From Dehalococcoidia bacterium (GTDB lineage Bacteria; Chloroflexota; Dehalococcoidia; Lucifugimonadales; Lucifugimonadaceae): DNA of 64,000 nucleotides. Positions 24,576-33,609 of this stretch are shown here, one piece after another. Below the pieces are notes generated by a model. That model had not been told where the DNA came from, ran no database searches, and worked only from the letters and a program-made list of their open reading frames with translations. Every line of letters starts with the position of its first letter. Position 1 is the first letter of the stretch. The stretch lies in assembly GCA_028285005.1 (NCBI GenBank), contig JANQQP010000016.1, positions 83,640-147,639 of the forward strand, read 5' to 3'. Position numbers and translations under genes: made by a program.

Positions 24576-25667
24576 ATGCGCACCCGATCAGCCATCTTCT
24601 ACGCGGCCCAGCAACCGATCAGCGTCGAGGACGTGGAGCTGCAAGGGCCGCAGTCCGGCGAGGTTCTGGTGCGGGTTGCCGCCACCGGGGCTTGCCACAG
24701 CGACTACCACGCCATCGACGGGCACATTGAGGCTGCGACCGTACCGCTGGTGATGGGCCATGAGGCTTCGGGCGTGGTAGAAGAGGTCGGCCAGGGTGTG
24801 TCGGCGTTTGCGCCCGGTGACAACGTTGTCTTCGCCATCAGGCCGATGTGCGGCAAGTGCAAGTACTGCTCGACCAACCGCTGGAACCTGTGCAACGGCA
24901 ACAAGGCGCCACGCGGCTTCATGCCCGACGGGACGACCCGATTCAAAACGCTGGATGGCGACACGCTGCACCACGGCCTTGCGACGTTCTCGCAGCATAC
25001 CGTCGTGCCCGAGTGGAACCTGGTGAAGGTCGCGGACGATGCGCCGATAGAGAAGTTCGCTTCTATAGGCTGCGCGGTCGTGACCGGCGTCGGCGCTGTA
25101 GTGAACACTGCGCAGGTGAAGCAGGGCTCCACCGTCGCCGTTTGGGGTTGCGGTGGGGTCGGACTGAACGTAATCCAGGGAGCGGTGATCGCCGGAGCGG
25201 CGAAGATCATCGCCATCGATGTCGCGGAATCGAAGTTTCCGTTCGCCAGAAATTTCGGAGCGACCGATACGGTAGACGCCTCGAAGCACGACCCGGTTGA
25301 GGCGGTGATGGAGCTGACGGACGGTGGCGCAGACTACACGTTCGAGGTGATTGGCAAGCCACCGACGATCAGGCAGGCGTTTGATGCCACCTGCGCTGGC
25401 GGAACAGCATGCATGGTTGGTGTGCCGCCGTCTGGCGGCGAGGTGAGCGTTCCGCTCGGACCGCTATTCCTGGACCGCAGACTGATCGGCTCGTCGGCCG
25501 GCACCGGCAGCCCGCGAGTGGACTTCCCGTGGTTCATCGAGCTATACCGGCAGGGCCGCCTGAAGCTGGACGAGCTGCAGTCCCGCTATCGCCCGCTAGA
25601 TGAGATCAACGAGGCGTTCGAGGACATGCTGAGCGGAGAAGTGGCCCGGACGATAGTGCGGCCGTAG
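24576..25667 (+). CDS. Zinc-dependent alcohol dehydrogenase (MDR family)
   Basis: This 363-residue medium-chain dehydrogenase has the catalytic zinc residues Cys in TGACHSDYH and His-Glu in GHEASGVV. The structural zinc tetrad is MCGKCKYCSTNRWNLC, and the NAD motif is WGCGGVGLNVIQGA. It resembles class III-type or aryl-alcohol dehydrogenases of actinobacteria and Chloroflexota. The start ATG at 24576 follows AGGTGAGAAC. It is divergent from the nucleoside hydrolase and convergent with the ADP-ribosylglycohydrolase. It might oxidise a released sugar or alcohol, but the substrate is not shown. Confidence 0.9.
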   Translation: MRTRSAIFYAAQQPISVEDVELQGPQSGEVLVRVAATGACHSDYHAIDGHIEAATVPLVMGHEASGVVEEVGQGVSAFAPGDNVVFAIRPMCGKCKYCSTNRWNLCNGNKAPRGFMPDGTTRFKTLDGDTLHHGLATFSQHTVVPEWNLVKVADDAPIEKFASIGCAVVTGVGAVVNTAQVKQGSTVAVWGCGGVGLNVIQGAVIAGAAKIIAIDVAESKFPFARNFGATDTVDASKHDPVEAVMELTDGGADYTFEVIGKPPTIRQAFDATCAGGTACMVGVPPSGGEVSVPLGPLFLDRRLIGSSAGTGSPRVDFPWFIELYRQGRLKLDELQSRYRPLDEINEAFEDMLSGEVARTIVRP

Positions 25668-25674
25668 GGGCGAG

Positions 25675-26544
25675 TCAGCCTGGAACCACTATCGCCGGCA
25701 ATGGCTCTCGACGACTCACCCAGTCTTCTGGCGGGTCTGAACTTCCGGACGCCAGGATTCCGCCCACGATCGCGCAGTTAGTGTCCATGTCGCCGCCTAC
25801 CATCGCGGTCTGCATCATGGCTGGGACGAAACTCTGACGGTAGTGGGAGGCGATGAACATGCAAAACGGAACTGTATCGAAAGCGGCGACATAGGATCCG
25901 TTCCCAAGTTCCAGTGATGCCTCCACCACATCTTCCGGTCCAAAATCTTTCGCCTTGAGCATTCGATCTCGAGTGCGACCGTCAGGCGTGTGATTCGCCA
26001 CAGAGTCGATGAACTCGGTTGGCGAGAGTTCCGGGTCTGCAGCGTTTATTGCCGCCGCCACTGAGACAGCTATTCCGCCCGCCTTGCCCTCTGGATGAGC
26101 GTGAGTGATCTCAGCAGAAAGCGCCGCCTGTTCCGCTGCCCTGGGTGGGTCGCCGGCGAAGAATGCTCCGATCGGCGCTGCACGCATGGCAGCTCCGTTG
26201 CCATAGGAGCCGTCGGGATAGTTCGAAACGGCAGCCATACGCCAGTCCTCTCCGTCAGCGATGGACTGGAGGACCGCCATGGCCTGCCCGGCGTAGCCGC
26301 GATTCGGCTCCATGATGAAGCGAGATGCGAAGTTGACGGCCAGCGAACTCTGGTCGATCTCGCCAAAATCCCTGAGAATCTCGACGACCGATATCGCCAT
26401 GGAAGTATCGTCGGTCCATCGCCAGGGAGCAGGCGGCAGCTCGTCCGAAGAGTGCCCGCTAAACAACATCCTGCCCCTGGTCTCTCCGTACCCGTCTCCA
26501 ACTGAAAGACCTTCTAGCGATCTGATCGCATTCTCAAGGACCAT
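25675..26544 (-). CDS. ADP-ribosylglycohydrolase family protein
   Basis: This 289-residue protein has the ADP-ribosylglycohydrolase fold (PF03747). The dinuclear Mg site is formed by WRWTDDTSMA near residue 40 and VGGDMDTNCAIVGGILA near the C-terminus. The N-terminus SLEGLSVGDGYGE matches the family GxxxGDxxG motif. Such enzymes remove ADP-ribose from proteins, nucleotides or O-acetyl-ADP-ribose. The ATG at 26544 starts at conserved sequence; the longer frame to 26634 adds unrelated residues. Placed among sugar-catabolic genes, a metabolic rather than signalling role is plausible. Confidence 0.87.
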   Translation of the reverse strand: MVLENAIRSLEGLSVGDGYGETRGRMLFSGHSSDELPPAPWRWTDDTSMAISVVEILRDFGEIDQSSLAVNFASRFIMEPNRGYAGQAMAVLQSIADGEDWRMAAVSNYPDGSYGNGAAMRAAPIGAFFAGDPPRAAEQAALSAEITHAHPEGKAGGIAVSVAAAINAADPELSPTEFIDSVANHTPDGRTRDRMLKAKDFGPEDVVEASLELGNGSYVAAFDTVPFCMFIASHYRQSFVPAMMQTAMVGGDMDTNCAIVGGILASGSSDPPEDWVSRREPLPAIVVPG

Positions 26545-26658
26545 CGCATCATCCCCTCGACTGCCCAGACGGTTTGATGAATTACCGGTAGGCAGGTCCC
26601 CTAAACCTTGCCACATCTGGACCAAGAGACTCAACGGTCGATCCGTCGGCCGCCAATC

Positions 26659-27804
26659 TCACCCCGCAATCATGCTGCGGTCTATCTCCACGCCGAGTCC
26701 GGGGCCTTGTGGCAGGTCCATCCAGCCGTCTTTGACTTCGGGGAAGTTGGCCATCATGGCGAACTTGTGGCGATAGTCGCCTACGGGCGGATCGTGCAGC
26801 AGTTCGAGGTATGGCGCGTTCGGCCATGACGCCACAAGGTGCAGGTGCGCGATCACGCCGATGTTGCCTCCGCCGTGGTGCGGCACGATCTGCTTGCCCC
26901 ATAGCTCGGCAAGCACTCCAACCTTGCGCAGCGCCGTGACACCGTCCATCACCATGCTCTCGGGTTGCAGCAGGTCATAGACGCCGTTCGTGACCATCTC
27001 GACGAACTCGTGCAATCCGGGATTGTTCTCGCCGCCAGCGATGCGCATCTCCACCTTCTGGCACATCTCGGCAATCTTGTCGAACTGGTAGCGGGGCAGC
27101 GGCTCCTCGAGCCAGTAAGCGCCCATGTCGTCCAGCTCGATAGCCGTCTCCATTGCACGCCGGAAGTCCCAGACCGGCCCCGGTTGCCACGTGCCGCTCG
27201 ACTGCGCCTGGTTGGCGTCGACCATAACGTCCATCTGGTCGCCCACGGCATCCATCACCATCTCGACGGTTCGCAGGTCCTCGGCCATGGTGTCGTGGTG
27301 GATTCGGAGCTTGATCGCCTTCCATCCTTCGTCGGCGCGTGCCCGGGCAAAGTCGGCGCGCTCTTCAGGCGTTGAGAGCATGATGGTGCTGGCGTATGGC
27401 GCCATGCGGTCGTCGCCGCCTCCCCAGAGCTTGTAGAGAGGCTGTCCGCAGGCCTTGCCGATCAGGTCCCAGAGTGCGATGTCGATGCCGGCAGTGCCGT
27501 TGTACGGGAGGCCGCGGACGTAGTATCGGAGCGCGTGGGCGTGCTTCTCGACGTCGAAAGGGTCCTTGCCAAGCAGGTACTGCTTAATGGCCGGGATGAA
27601 CTGGTCGCTGACAGCAGGACCGATGCCGACTAAGCCCTGGTCTGTGTGTATCTCAACGTATGAGCCCCCGCCGATCTGAATTGGCATTGGGCGATCGGGG
27701 CTCCACGCAGGTGTGATCTCGCCGACCTCTTCTACAACGCGCAGTGGAATCGACTTCACGTCTGTGATCTTTATTCGGGCGGGCGCTTCGATTGTGTCTG
27801 GCAA
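26659..27804 (-). CDS. Enolase superfamily protein, second copy
   Basis: This 381-residue mandelate racemase/muconate-lactonizing-like enzyme has metal ligands in VMVDANQAQ (Asp), YWLEEPLPR (Glu) and AGGENNPG (Glu). The base is in AIKLRIHHD on strand 2, and the other-side His is in IVPHHGGGNIGV. It is only distantly related to the copy at 22361, so it probably acts on a different acid sugar. The N-terminus MPDTIEAPARIKITDVKSI is intact. It lies upstream of the ADP-ribosylglycohydrolase gene on the same strand, about 115 nt away, and is divergent from the lactonase. Confidence 0.88.
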   Translation of the reverse strand: MPDTIEAPARIKITDVKSIPLRVVEEVGEITPAWSPDRPMPIQIGGGSYVEIHTDQGLVGIGPAVSDQFIPAIKQYLLGKDPFDVEKHAHALRYYVRGLPYNGTAGIDIALWDLIGKACGQPLYKLWGGGDDRMAPYASTIMLSTPEERADFARARADEGWKAIKLRIHHDTMAEDLRTVEMVMDAVGDQMDVMVDANQAQSSGTWQPGPVWDFRRAMETAIELDDMGAYWLEEPLPRYQFDKIAEMCQKVEMRIAGGENNPGLHEFVEMVTNGVYDLLQPESMVMDGVTALRKVGVLAELWGKQIVPHHGGGNIGVIAHLHLVASWPNAPYLELLHDPPVGDYRHKFAMMANFPEVKDGWMDLPQGPGLGVEIDRSMIAG

Positions 27805-28038
27805 TTCGCTCTCCGTTTCTGGATTCCTTGGACGGGGGAATGGGCCTCTGATGAGTGAGATTTGATCGGATCAGGTGCGCAGAGGCGTCGCGGGGTGGTA
27901 GTGTAGCCGCCATCACTCCTTAAGTGGCGAATTCGAGGCTCCAGGGCAGCCGTTCGCCCGTTTGAAGACTCGGCGAGACTTTGCCAGTTCATGGCGCATT
28001 TGAGCCGAGGGTCCGCGTCGCAGATTGGAGGCCGCATC

Positions 28039-29121
28039 ATGGCTGACTGGCTGATGTTCGTTGGAACTTACACGCGCACGGGCGCGAGCAAGGGCATCTA
28101 CGCATTCCGCATGGACGAATCAGGCGGAATGACGCAGGTCCACGTTGAAGAGGGGATCAGTAATCCGTCGTTCCTGGCCATCCACCCGAACAAGCAGCGA
28201 CTGTATGCGGTCGCAGAGGTTGCGGAGTCTTCAGGCGTGCCCGGGGGCGCGCTGATCTCCTATGAGCTGGACGCTTCGAACGGCTCGCTGAAACGCATAA
28301 ACCAGCAGTCGACAGGTGGCCCAGGACCGTGTCACGTGTCGATCGATGCGAGCGGCAAGTTCGCAGTCGTGGCGAACTACGGTGGCGGTAGCGTCTGCAT
28401 GCTTCCAGTCAACGAGGATGGCTCTCTGGAGCCCAGTTCGCACTTCATCCAGCACTACGGCGGAACGAAAGTGAATCCGCAGAGACAGGAAAAGGCGCAC
28501 GCCCACTCAGCAAACCTGTCTCCGGACAACAGGTTCGCCATCATCAATGACCTCGGGCTGGACCAGCTTCGCGTCTACGAGATGGACCTCGACGCTGGCA
28601 AGTTGAAGTTCGTCGAGGATTCGTCGCCAAAGACTGCACCTGGTGCGGGACCGCGGCACTTCGACTTTCACCCGAACGGCCGCTACGCCTACGCCATCAA
28701 TGAACTTGGCTGCACGGTCACCGCGTACAACTACGATGCTGCTTCGGGCAAGCTGACGGAAATCAACACACTTTCGACTCTGCCGGAGGGTTACAGCGGC
28801 GAGAACACGACCGCTGACATCCACGTCAGTCCGGACGGCCGCTTCGTGTACGGCTCGAACCGGGGTCACAACACGCTGGCGATCTTCAGCATTGACGAGT
28901 CGAACGGTAGCATCGAGTTCGTTGGCGACCAGTCGACTGGCGGCAAGACGCCGCGGAACTTCGCTATTCACCCGGACGGCAAGTACCTCTACGCTGCCAA
29001 TCAGGACAGCGACAGCATCATCCAGTTTGAGATCAACTCGGCAACAGGCGAGTTGACTCCGATTGGGCGGGAGATTCGATGCCCAATGCCGGTCTGCCTG
29101 AAGTTCGTCGAGATGAGCTAG
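28039..29121 (+). CDS. Lactonase family protein (YbhE/6-phosphogluconolactonase-like beta-propeller)
   Basis: This 360-residue protein forms a seven-bladed beta-propeller (PF10282). Blade repeats are visible as FLAIHPNKQRLYAVAE, CHVSIDASGKFAVVANY, HFDFHPNGRYAYAINE, IHVSPDGRFVYGSNRG and FAIHPDGKYLYAANQD. Catalytic-type His, Glu and Arg residues of the E. coli enzyme fall in the HAHSANLSPD and GPRHFDF regions. The ATG at 28039 follows TTGGAGG; the upstream in-frame ATG at 27991 lacks a site. It would hydrolyse sugar lactones to sugar acids, feeding the neighbouring dehydratases. Confidence 0.9.
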   Translation: MADWLMFVGTYTRTGASKGIYAFRMDESGGMTQVHVEEGISNPSFLAIHPNKQRLYAVAEVAESSGVPGGALISYELDASNGSLKRINQQSTGGPGPCHVSIDASGKFAVVANYGGGSVCMLPVNEDGSLEPSSHFIQHYGGTKVNPQRQEKAHAHSANLSPDNRFAIINDLGLDQLRVYEMDLDAGKLKFVEDSSPKTAPGAGPRHFDFHPNGRYAYAINELGCTVTAYNYDAASGKLTEINTLSTLPEGYSGENTTADIHVSPDGRFVYGSNRGHNTLAIFSIDESNGSIEFVGDQSTGGKTPRNFAIHPDGKYLYAANQDSDSIIQFEINSATGELTPIGREIRCPMPVCLKFVEMS

Positions 29122-29124
29122 CGA

Positions 29125-29643
29125 TCAGGCGATTCGTTCGGGATTGCCGGCTTCACTGATGGCGGCGTGCATGCCGTCTGCGAGTGCCTTCGGGTGCTTG
29201 ACCGCCGATTCTGGCAGCACGATGGCGTTGTAGTCGTGAACGTCCATCTTGCGCTCAGTCTCGGCCTCCAGCTCATCGCCTGAGATCAGGACGATTCCGC
29301 AGCCCGGGTAGTTCTGGAGCACCTGGTGTGCAGCATCATCTGCCTCAGCGCGCTCGCCCGGAGGCTCATGGATCACAGTCACTCGCGGCGTCTGGCCCAG
29401 CATCGTGCTGCGCCTGAGGGCGGTCTCAAGATCTTCCATCCGGAATGTACCGACGATGTGGAAGCCGCCTGCGGCGTCGAGGGCCCGCTTCACTGCCAGG
29501 TGAAAGGCCCGGTTCCCGATGATGAAATAAGTTTCCTGGCGACCGAAGACCGGCTCACCCGCAGCGCTTTCAGGCGTGCGGTCACCGTGCAGCCTCATGC
29601 GGCCGGCGGAGTTAGGGTCTCGATTAGGGTAGCTCGGCGTCAT
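29125..29643 (-). CDS. Unknown protein with receiver-like fold
   Basis: This 172-residue protein is not a recognised family member. After a 35-residue polar N-terminus it alternates strands and helices like a response-regulator receiver: TYFIIGNRAFHLAVKRALDAA, VTVIHEPPG, GCGIVLISGDE and YNAIVLPES. The phospho-acceptor Asp is not obvious; HEPPG takes its place. A GGGAGG Shine-Dalgarno precedes the ATG. It follows the Pro/Glu-rich gene at 29666 on the same strand with a 22-nt gap, so the two are probably one operon. Confidence 0.6.
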   Translation of the reverse strand: MTPSYPNRDPNSAGRMRLHGDRTPESAAGEPVFGRQETYFIIGNRAFHLAVKRALDAAGGFHIVGTFRMEDLETALRRSTMLGQTPRVTVIHEPPGERAEADDAAHQVLQNYPGCGIVLISGDELEAETERKMDVHDYNAIVLPESAVKHPKALADGMHAAISEAGNPERIA

Positions 29644-29665
29644 GTCCTGCCTCCCTTGCTTGTCG

Positions 29666-31276
29666 TCAGGCGGCCTTCTTCTCGTTCTGGCCGGCCTTGC
29701 GCTTCTCGATGGCGTCTGCCCATGCGAGACAGACTGCGGCGAGGTGAATCAGCTCTTCGTGCAACCGCTCCGGTGAACCGGCGGAGTAGGCCTTGCTCAC
29801 CTCGGTGTACTCCTGCGAGGCGACCTTGTTGTACTTCTTGTCCGGCACACGAGGATCGCCGATCGTCACGTCTTTGAGCGCCTTGGAGATGCCGATCTCG
29901 ACGGTCATGCTCGACATGCCGGTATCTTTTGCGACCGGCTTCTTCTGAGCGACCGGCGTGGCGAGCTCAGGGTCGACCTGGCTGGTCTTCTTAGGAGCCG
30001 GTGCCGGCTTTTTCGCTTCAACTTCGGGAGCCGACGCTGCCTTCTGCTCAACTGGCTGAGGCGCAGGCTCTGGAGTTGCTTTAGCTTCCGGCTCTGGCTT
30101 GGCTTCCGGCTCAGGAGGCGTGTCAGGAGCTTGCACACCGCTTGCTAGCAGATCGGCGGGCGTCACGTCCGGTGGGGGCGTAAACGTCCAGTCGACCAGA
30201 GCGCTATCTGAGCGCTCCTCTTTAGCCGCGGGCGCTGCAGGCGCTGGCTCCGGTTTCGCAGGTGCCGGTTTCGCCTGGCTCACGGCCTGCTTCACTGGCG
30301 GAGCTGGTTCGGCAATCGGTGCCGGCTCGGGCTTCGATGCCGGTTCAGGAGTCGCCGATTCCAACTCTGCGGCAAATTCAGATTTAGGCTCGGGTGCCGC
30401 TGCCTCTTCGGGAAGCCCAGTCGGTTCGACTGCAACTGGAGCCTCAGGCTTGATCTTGGCTACCGGAGTCGCTGGAGTAGTCTCGACATGCTCTGGAGTG
30501 ACCACTTCTTCGGTCACCACCGACTCTTCCTTCTTTGCAGAGCCCTTGCGACCGAACGCAGCCTTCACCTTGTCCGAGAGTGATGACGGGCTTGCGACCA
30601 TCTTTACGCGCTCGGACTCCGTCTCTGAAATAGGCTCTGGAGACTCCTCGGCAACAGGCTCTTCGATCACATCGCCTGCGGGTTCGAGCGCGGCCTCTTC
30701 GACCACCTCGGCAACCGGCTCTGGTGCCGGCTCAACCTCATCTTTACGCTCAGCTTCGGGTGTCTTCGTCTTCGCGGGTTCCACTTCAGCGACGACCTCG
30801 GCGACCGGCTCAGGTGCCTCCTCAACGACCGGAGCTTGTGGTGCGGGCGCTGGCTTCGGCTGCTCGATCACCTGGAACCTGCTTGGGGCCTCCTGCGCCT
30901 TCACTTCAGGCTGCGAAACCTCAACTTCAGGCTCAGCGGCCTGCAACTCCTCGACGGCCTGCTCGACCGTTTCGATCTCGATCACCGGGTTGCTGACAGA
31001 TCCGTTCGTGCTGGCGGGTTCTTCCTCTACGGATGATCGCCTCTTGAACCGGCTGAAGAAGCCGCCCTCTTTCTTAGGCTTCTGCGCTTCAAGCGAAGCG
31101 ATGATCGTGTCATGCGTTTCACCGGCTTCGAGGCGGGCGCAGTAGGCCTCTGCCTCTTCGTTCGACTTCAGTTCGACGAGTAGTTTCTCGACCGTCGACG
31201 ATGCTTCGGTGCCGTTGGCCCAGACACCCCACTTTGATGAGAGAGAGTTTCGCTTGATTGAGTATTTGGCGGGCAT
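29666..31276 (-). CDS. Large Pro/Glu/Ala-rich protein with small N- and C-terminal domains
   Basis: This is a 536-residue cytoplasmic protein. Residues 1-60 form a small domain (KRNSLSSKWGVWANG, then a charged helix), followed by basic GGFFSRFKRR. Residues 80-430 are low complexity, dominated by Glu, Pro, Ala and Val (EPAPEPVAEV-like). The last 85 residues are ordered (EIGISKALKDVTIGDPRV, then EELIHLAAVCLAWADAIEK), vaguely like MazG-type helical pyrophosphatases. It is divergent from ftsZ. Long acidic linkers joined to small domains are common in division or scaffold proteins, but no function is assigned. Confidence 0.75.
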   Translation of the reverse strand: MPAKYSIKRNSLSSKWGVWANGTEASSTVEKLLVELKSNEEAEAYCARLEAGETHDTIIASLEAQKPKKEGGFFSRFKRRSSVEEEPASTNGSVSNPVIEIETVEQAVEELQAAEPEVEVSQPEVKAQEAPSRFQVIEQPKPAPAPQAPVVEEAPEPVAEVVAEVEPAKTKTPEAERKDEVEPAPEPVAEVVEEAALEPAGDVIEEPVAEESPEPISETESERVKMVASPSSLSDKVKAAFGRKGSAKKEESVVTEEVVTPEHVETTPATPVAKIKPEAPVAVEPTGLPEEAAAPEPKSEFAAELESATPEPASKPEPAPIAEPAPPVKQAVSQAKPAPAKPEPAPAAPAAKEERSDSALVDWTFTPPPDVTPADLLASGVQAPDTPPEPEAKPEPEAKATPEPAPQPVEQKAASAPEVEAKKPAPAPKKTSQVDPELATPVAQKKPVAKDTGMSSMTVEIGISKALKDVTIGDPRVPDKKYNKVASQEYTEVSKAYSAGSPERLHEELIHLAAVCLAWADAIEKRKAGQNEKKAA

Positions 31277-31551
31277 TTCGAGTTCCCAGGCGTTCCAGCG
31301 CTATTTCCGAACCTGTGAATAAGTCTCGCGTGTGTGAAGCCCCGCGCCGTTGGAGCAAAGCGTGCGTTTGGTTTGCCCATTGGACACAAACCTTGCACAC
31401 ACTTTCACCACACTGCCCGCGGCCTATTTTCTAACGGCTGGCGAATAGCTTTGTGGCGTGCAGGTGGAATTGACCGCATGCCGCAGCGACGATACGGCTC
31501 CGGAAGCCGCAGTTCGCTCCCTTATGACTGGACGCAGGAGCAGTGAGCAAA

Positions 31552-32766
31552 ATGCTTGACCAGAACACGCCGAATGGTGACATCGGCGCCGCAAAGATCA
31601 AGGTTGTCGGTGTGGGTGGCGGTGGCTCAAATGCCGTTTCCCGCATGTACCGCGACCGCATTCCTGAGGTCGACTACATCATCGTCAACACGGATGCACA
31701 AGCGCTGTCCCGCAGCGAGATGCCTGTCGTGATGCGCGTTGGTGACCAGACCGCTCGAGGTCTGGGTGTTGGCGGAGACCCTGAGCGTGGCCGCCAGTGC
31801 ATGGAAGAGGACCGTGACCAGATCCGCGAGATGCTGGACGGAGCCGACCTTGTGTTCGTCGCCGCTGGAATGGGTGGTGGCTCAGGCACGGGTGGCGCAC
31901 CTGTCGTAGCCGAAGTTGCGCAGGAGATCAACGCCCTTACTGTCGGTGTTGTCACCAAGCCGTTTAAATTTGAAGGTAACCGCCGGATGAAGCAGGCTGA
32001 GGAGGGCATCGCTCGCCTTACCGAGGTTTCGGACACGCTGATCGTTGTTCCGAACGAGCGACTTCGCACGGCAGGTTCCGAGCCGATGACCATGGACACG
32101 GCTTTCCGTATGGCTGACGATGTACTGCGCCAGGGTGTGCAGTCGATCGCAGAGCTAATCCTGGTGCCGGGTGAGATCAACCTTGACTTCGCAGACGTCA
32201 GGTCTGTGATGAGGGGCGCTGGTCCTGCCTGGATGGCGATTGGCCACGGCCAGGGTGAGGACCGCGCGAAGATGGCTGCAGAGTCTGCTCTGTCCAGCCC
32301 GATGCTTGAGGTGTCCATCGAGGGCGCCACAGGCGTGATCTTCAACATATCTGGTGGACGTGACCTGACGCTTGACGAGGTCAACACCGCCTCAGAGATC
32401 ATCTCTGGCAAGGTTGACCCGGACGCCAACATCATCTTCGGTATGGTGACGGACCCGCAGGTCCAGGGCGAGGTGACCATGACAGTCATCGCTACCGGTT
32501 TCCCGGCTGAGGAGACCGCTAAGGTCCTGAAGCTGAACGGTCCTTCGGCTGTCGGCAAGGTTGAGAAGCCTGCCGCAGAAGAGGCGCCTGCCCCAGCTGC
32601 TGAAGAAGAAGAAGAGCAGGCTGAGGAGCTGATCGCCGAGCCAGTTGCCGAAGTCGAAGAGTCGGACGAGGCTGACAACGAGCCGGTTCCGCTGGACATG
32701 GACGAGGCGGTTGACGACGACGTTGACCTTCCGCCGTTCCTGCAGCAGCACAAAGACTCTGCCTAG
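31552..32766 (+). CDS. ftsZ: Cell division protein FtsZ
   Basis: This 404-residue tubulin homologue forms the Z-ring. GTP-binding features are KVVGVGGGGSNAVSRM, the signature GMGGGSGTGGAPVVAEVA, and the T7 catalytic loop NLDFADVRSVM. Residues 340-390 form an acidic linker (AAEEEEEQAEELIAEP), and the C-terminal peptide VDLPPFLQQHK resembles the FtsA/ZipA-binding tail. The ATG at 31552 lies 11 nt from AGGAG; a GTG at 31543 is only 2 nt from it and less likely. The gene stands outside a dcw cluster, divergent from the Pro/Glu-rich gene, and is followed by a strong terminator. Confidence 0.95.
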   Translation: MLDQNTPNGDIGAAKIKVVGVGGGGSNAVSRMYRDRIPEVDYIIVNTDAQALSRSEMPVVMRVGDQTARGLGVGGDPERGRQCMEEDRDQIREMLDGADLVFVAAGMGGGSGTGGAPVVAEVAQEINALTVGVVTKPFKFEGNRRMKQAEEGIARLTEVSDTLIVVPNERLRTAGSEPMTMDTAFRMADDVLRQGVQSIAELILVPGEINLDFADVRSVMRGAGPAWMAIGHGQGEDRAKMAAESALSSPMLEVSIEGATGVIFNISGGRDLTLDEVNTASEIISGKVDPDANIIFGMVTDPQVQGEVTMTVIATGFPAEETAKVLKLNGPSAVGKVEKPAAEEAPAPAAEEEEEQAEELIAEPVAEVEESDEADNEPVPLDMDEAVDDDVDLPPFLQQHKDSA

Positions 32767-32788
32767 TCCAAAGCTGAACGATTAATTG

Positions 32789-32820
32789 AAGAGGCCTGCC
32801 GCAACTGCGGCAGGCCTCTT
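32789..32820 (+). terminator. Rho-independent terminator of ftsZ
   Basis: A perfect 14-bp stem (AAGAGGCCTGCCGC) with a 4-nt loop AACT begins 22 nt after the ftsZ stop. It runs into CGCGTTCTTG, so the T-run is weak but the stem is very stable. Confidence 0.8.
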
Positions 32821-32977
32821 CGCGTTCTTGCTGTTTGGCGCCGTGAGTTCGACAGATTCGCGACTGACCACGCTCGGTCTGCAACTGCTGTTCAATGGTA
32901 AGCATCACAGAGATGCTGGAGAGGTCAGAGCCATCGCCTCTCAAGCCTGATTACCCGTTGGCAGGAGCTCCGTCCCG

Positions 32978-33559
32978 ATGACTACCTCAAGACGCCTACT
33001 TATCCCTCTGAGCTTTCTGCTCATTCTTGTGGCCGCCTGCTCAAGCGGGCTTTCTGATGAAGAGGTCCGGTCGCTGGTTGACGAAGCTGTTGCGGAGGCG
33101 ATGGTTAACTCAGCATCCCAGCCGGCGCCGGGCGGCGTAGTGACCGCCAACGAGTTCAGGCTCGTCGATGAAGCAGGAACGCTGAGGGCGTCGCTCAACT
33201 TCGATGAGAGCGGCACGGTCGGCCTTCAGATACTGGACGGGGATGAGGTTGCCCAGATCCAACTCTTCGTGAGCGATGCACAGGGGGTTGCGGGGATCAG
33301 CCTGGCGGATGAGCGAGGTGTGGGCAGACTCGATCTGTTCATCGGTGATCAGGGCGAACCTGCTGTGCTTCTGTTCGACCAGCGAGCCACAATACGAAGC
33401 CGCTATGCGCTGAATGCCATCGGTGTGCCCGGCCTGTTCTTGCACGACATTGGCGGCGCCGAGAGAAGCATATTCGGCCAGTCGGATGACGGGTCAGGCA
33501 GCATCGCGATGTTCGAGCGGAACGGCAGCGTGGAGTTGGTCGTCCCCGGCGGTGAGTGA
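32978..33559 (+). CDS. Secreted lipoprotein with beta-strand repeats
   Basis: This is a 193-residue protein. The signal peptide and lipobox (LLIPLSFLLILVAACSSG, cleavage before Cys) indicate lipid anchoring. A short helix (EEVRSLVDEAVAEAM) leads into a repetitive beta region with phrases such as RLVDEAGTLRASLNFDESG, LQILDGDEVAQIQLFVSD and VAGISLADERGVGRLDLFIGD. This resembles a stack of short beta repeats of about 20 residues. No enzyme motif is seen. An AGGAG precedes the ATG. Similar small lipoproteins occur in other Chloroflexota, but I cannot name a family. Confidence 0.75.
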   Translation: MTTSRRLLIPLSFLLILVAACSSGLSDEEVRSLVDEAVAEAMVNSASQPAPGGVVTANEFRLVDEAGTLRASLNFDESGTVGLQILDGDEVAQIQLFVSDAQGVAGISLADERGVGRLDLFIGDQGEPAVLLFDQRATIRSRYALNAIGVPGLFLHDIGGAERSIFGQSDDGSGSIAMFERNGSVELVVPGGE

Positions 33560-33609
33560 GCAAGGGCCAGCGGCTTATGTTGGTGAGATTGTCCGCGGCC
33601 GAGTGGCCA

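Noticed and set aside
29125..29643. True response regulator
   Set aside because: The fold pattern is suggestive, but the phospho-acceptor Asp and the conserved Lys are not evident, and no kinase is nearby.
30099..31145. Long plus-strand frame rich in Ser/Gly/Ala
   Set aside because: It is antisense to the Pro/Glu/Ala-rich gene. The low-complexity codon pattern keeps the opposite frame open, and the product has no domain-like features.
31674..32753. Long minus-strand frame opposite ftsZ
   Set aside because: The product is Ser/Pro/Thr-rich without motifs, and ftsZ on the other strand is unmistakable.
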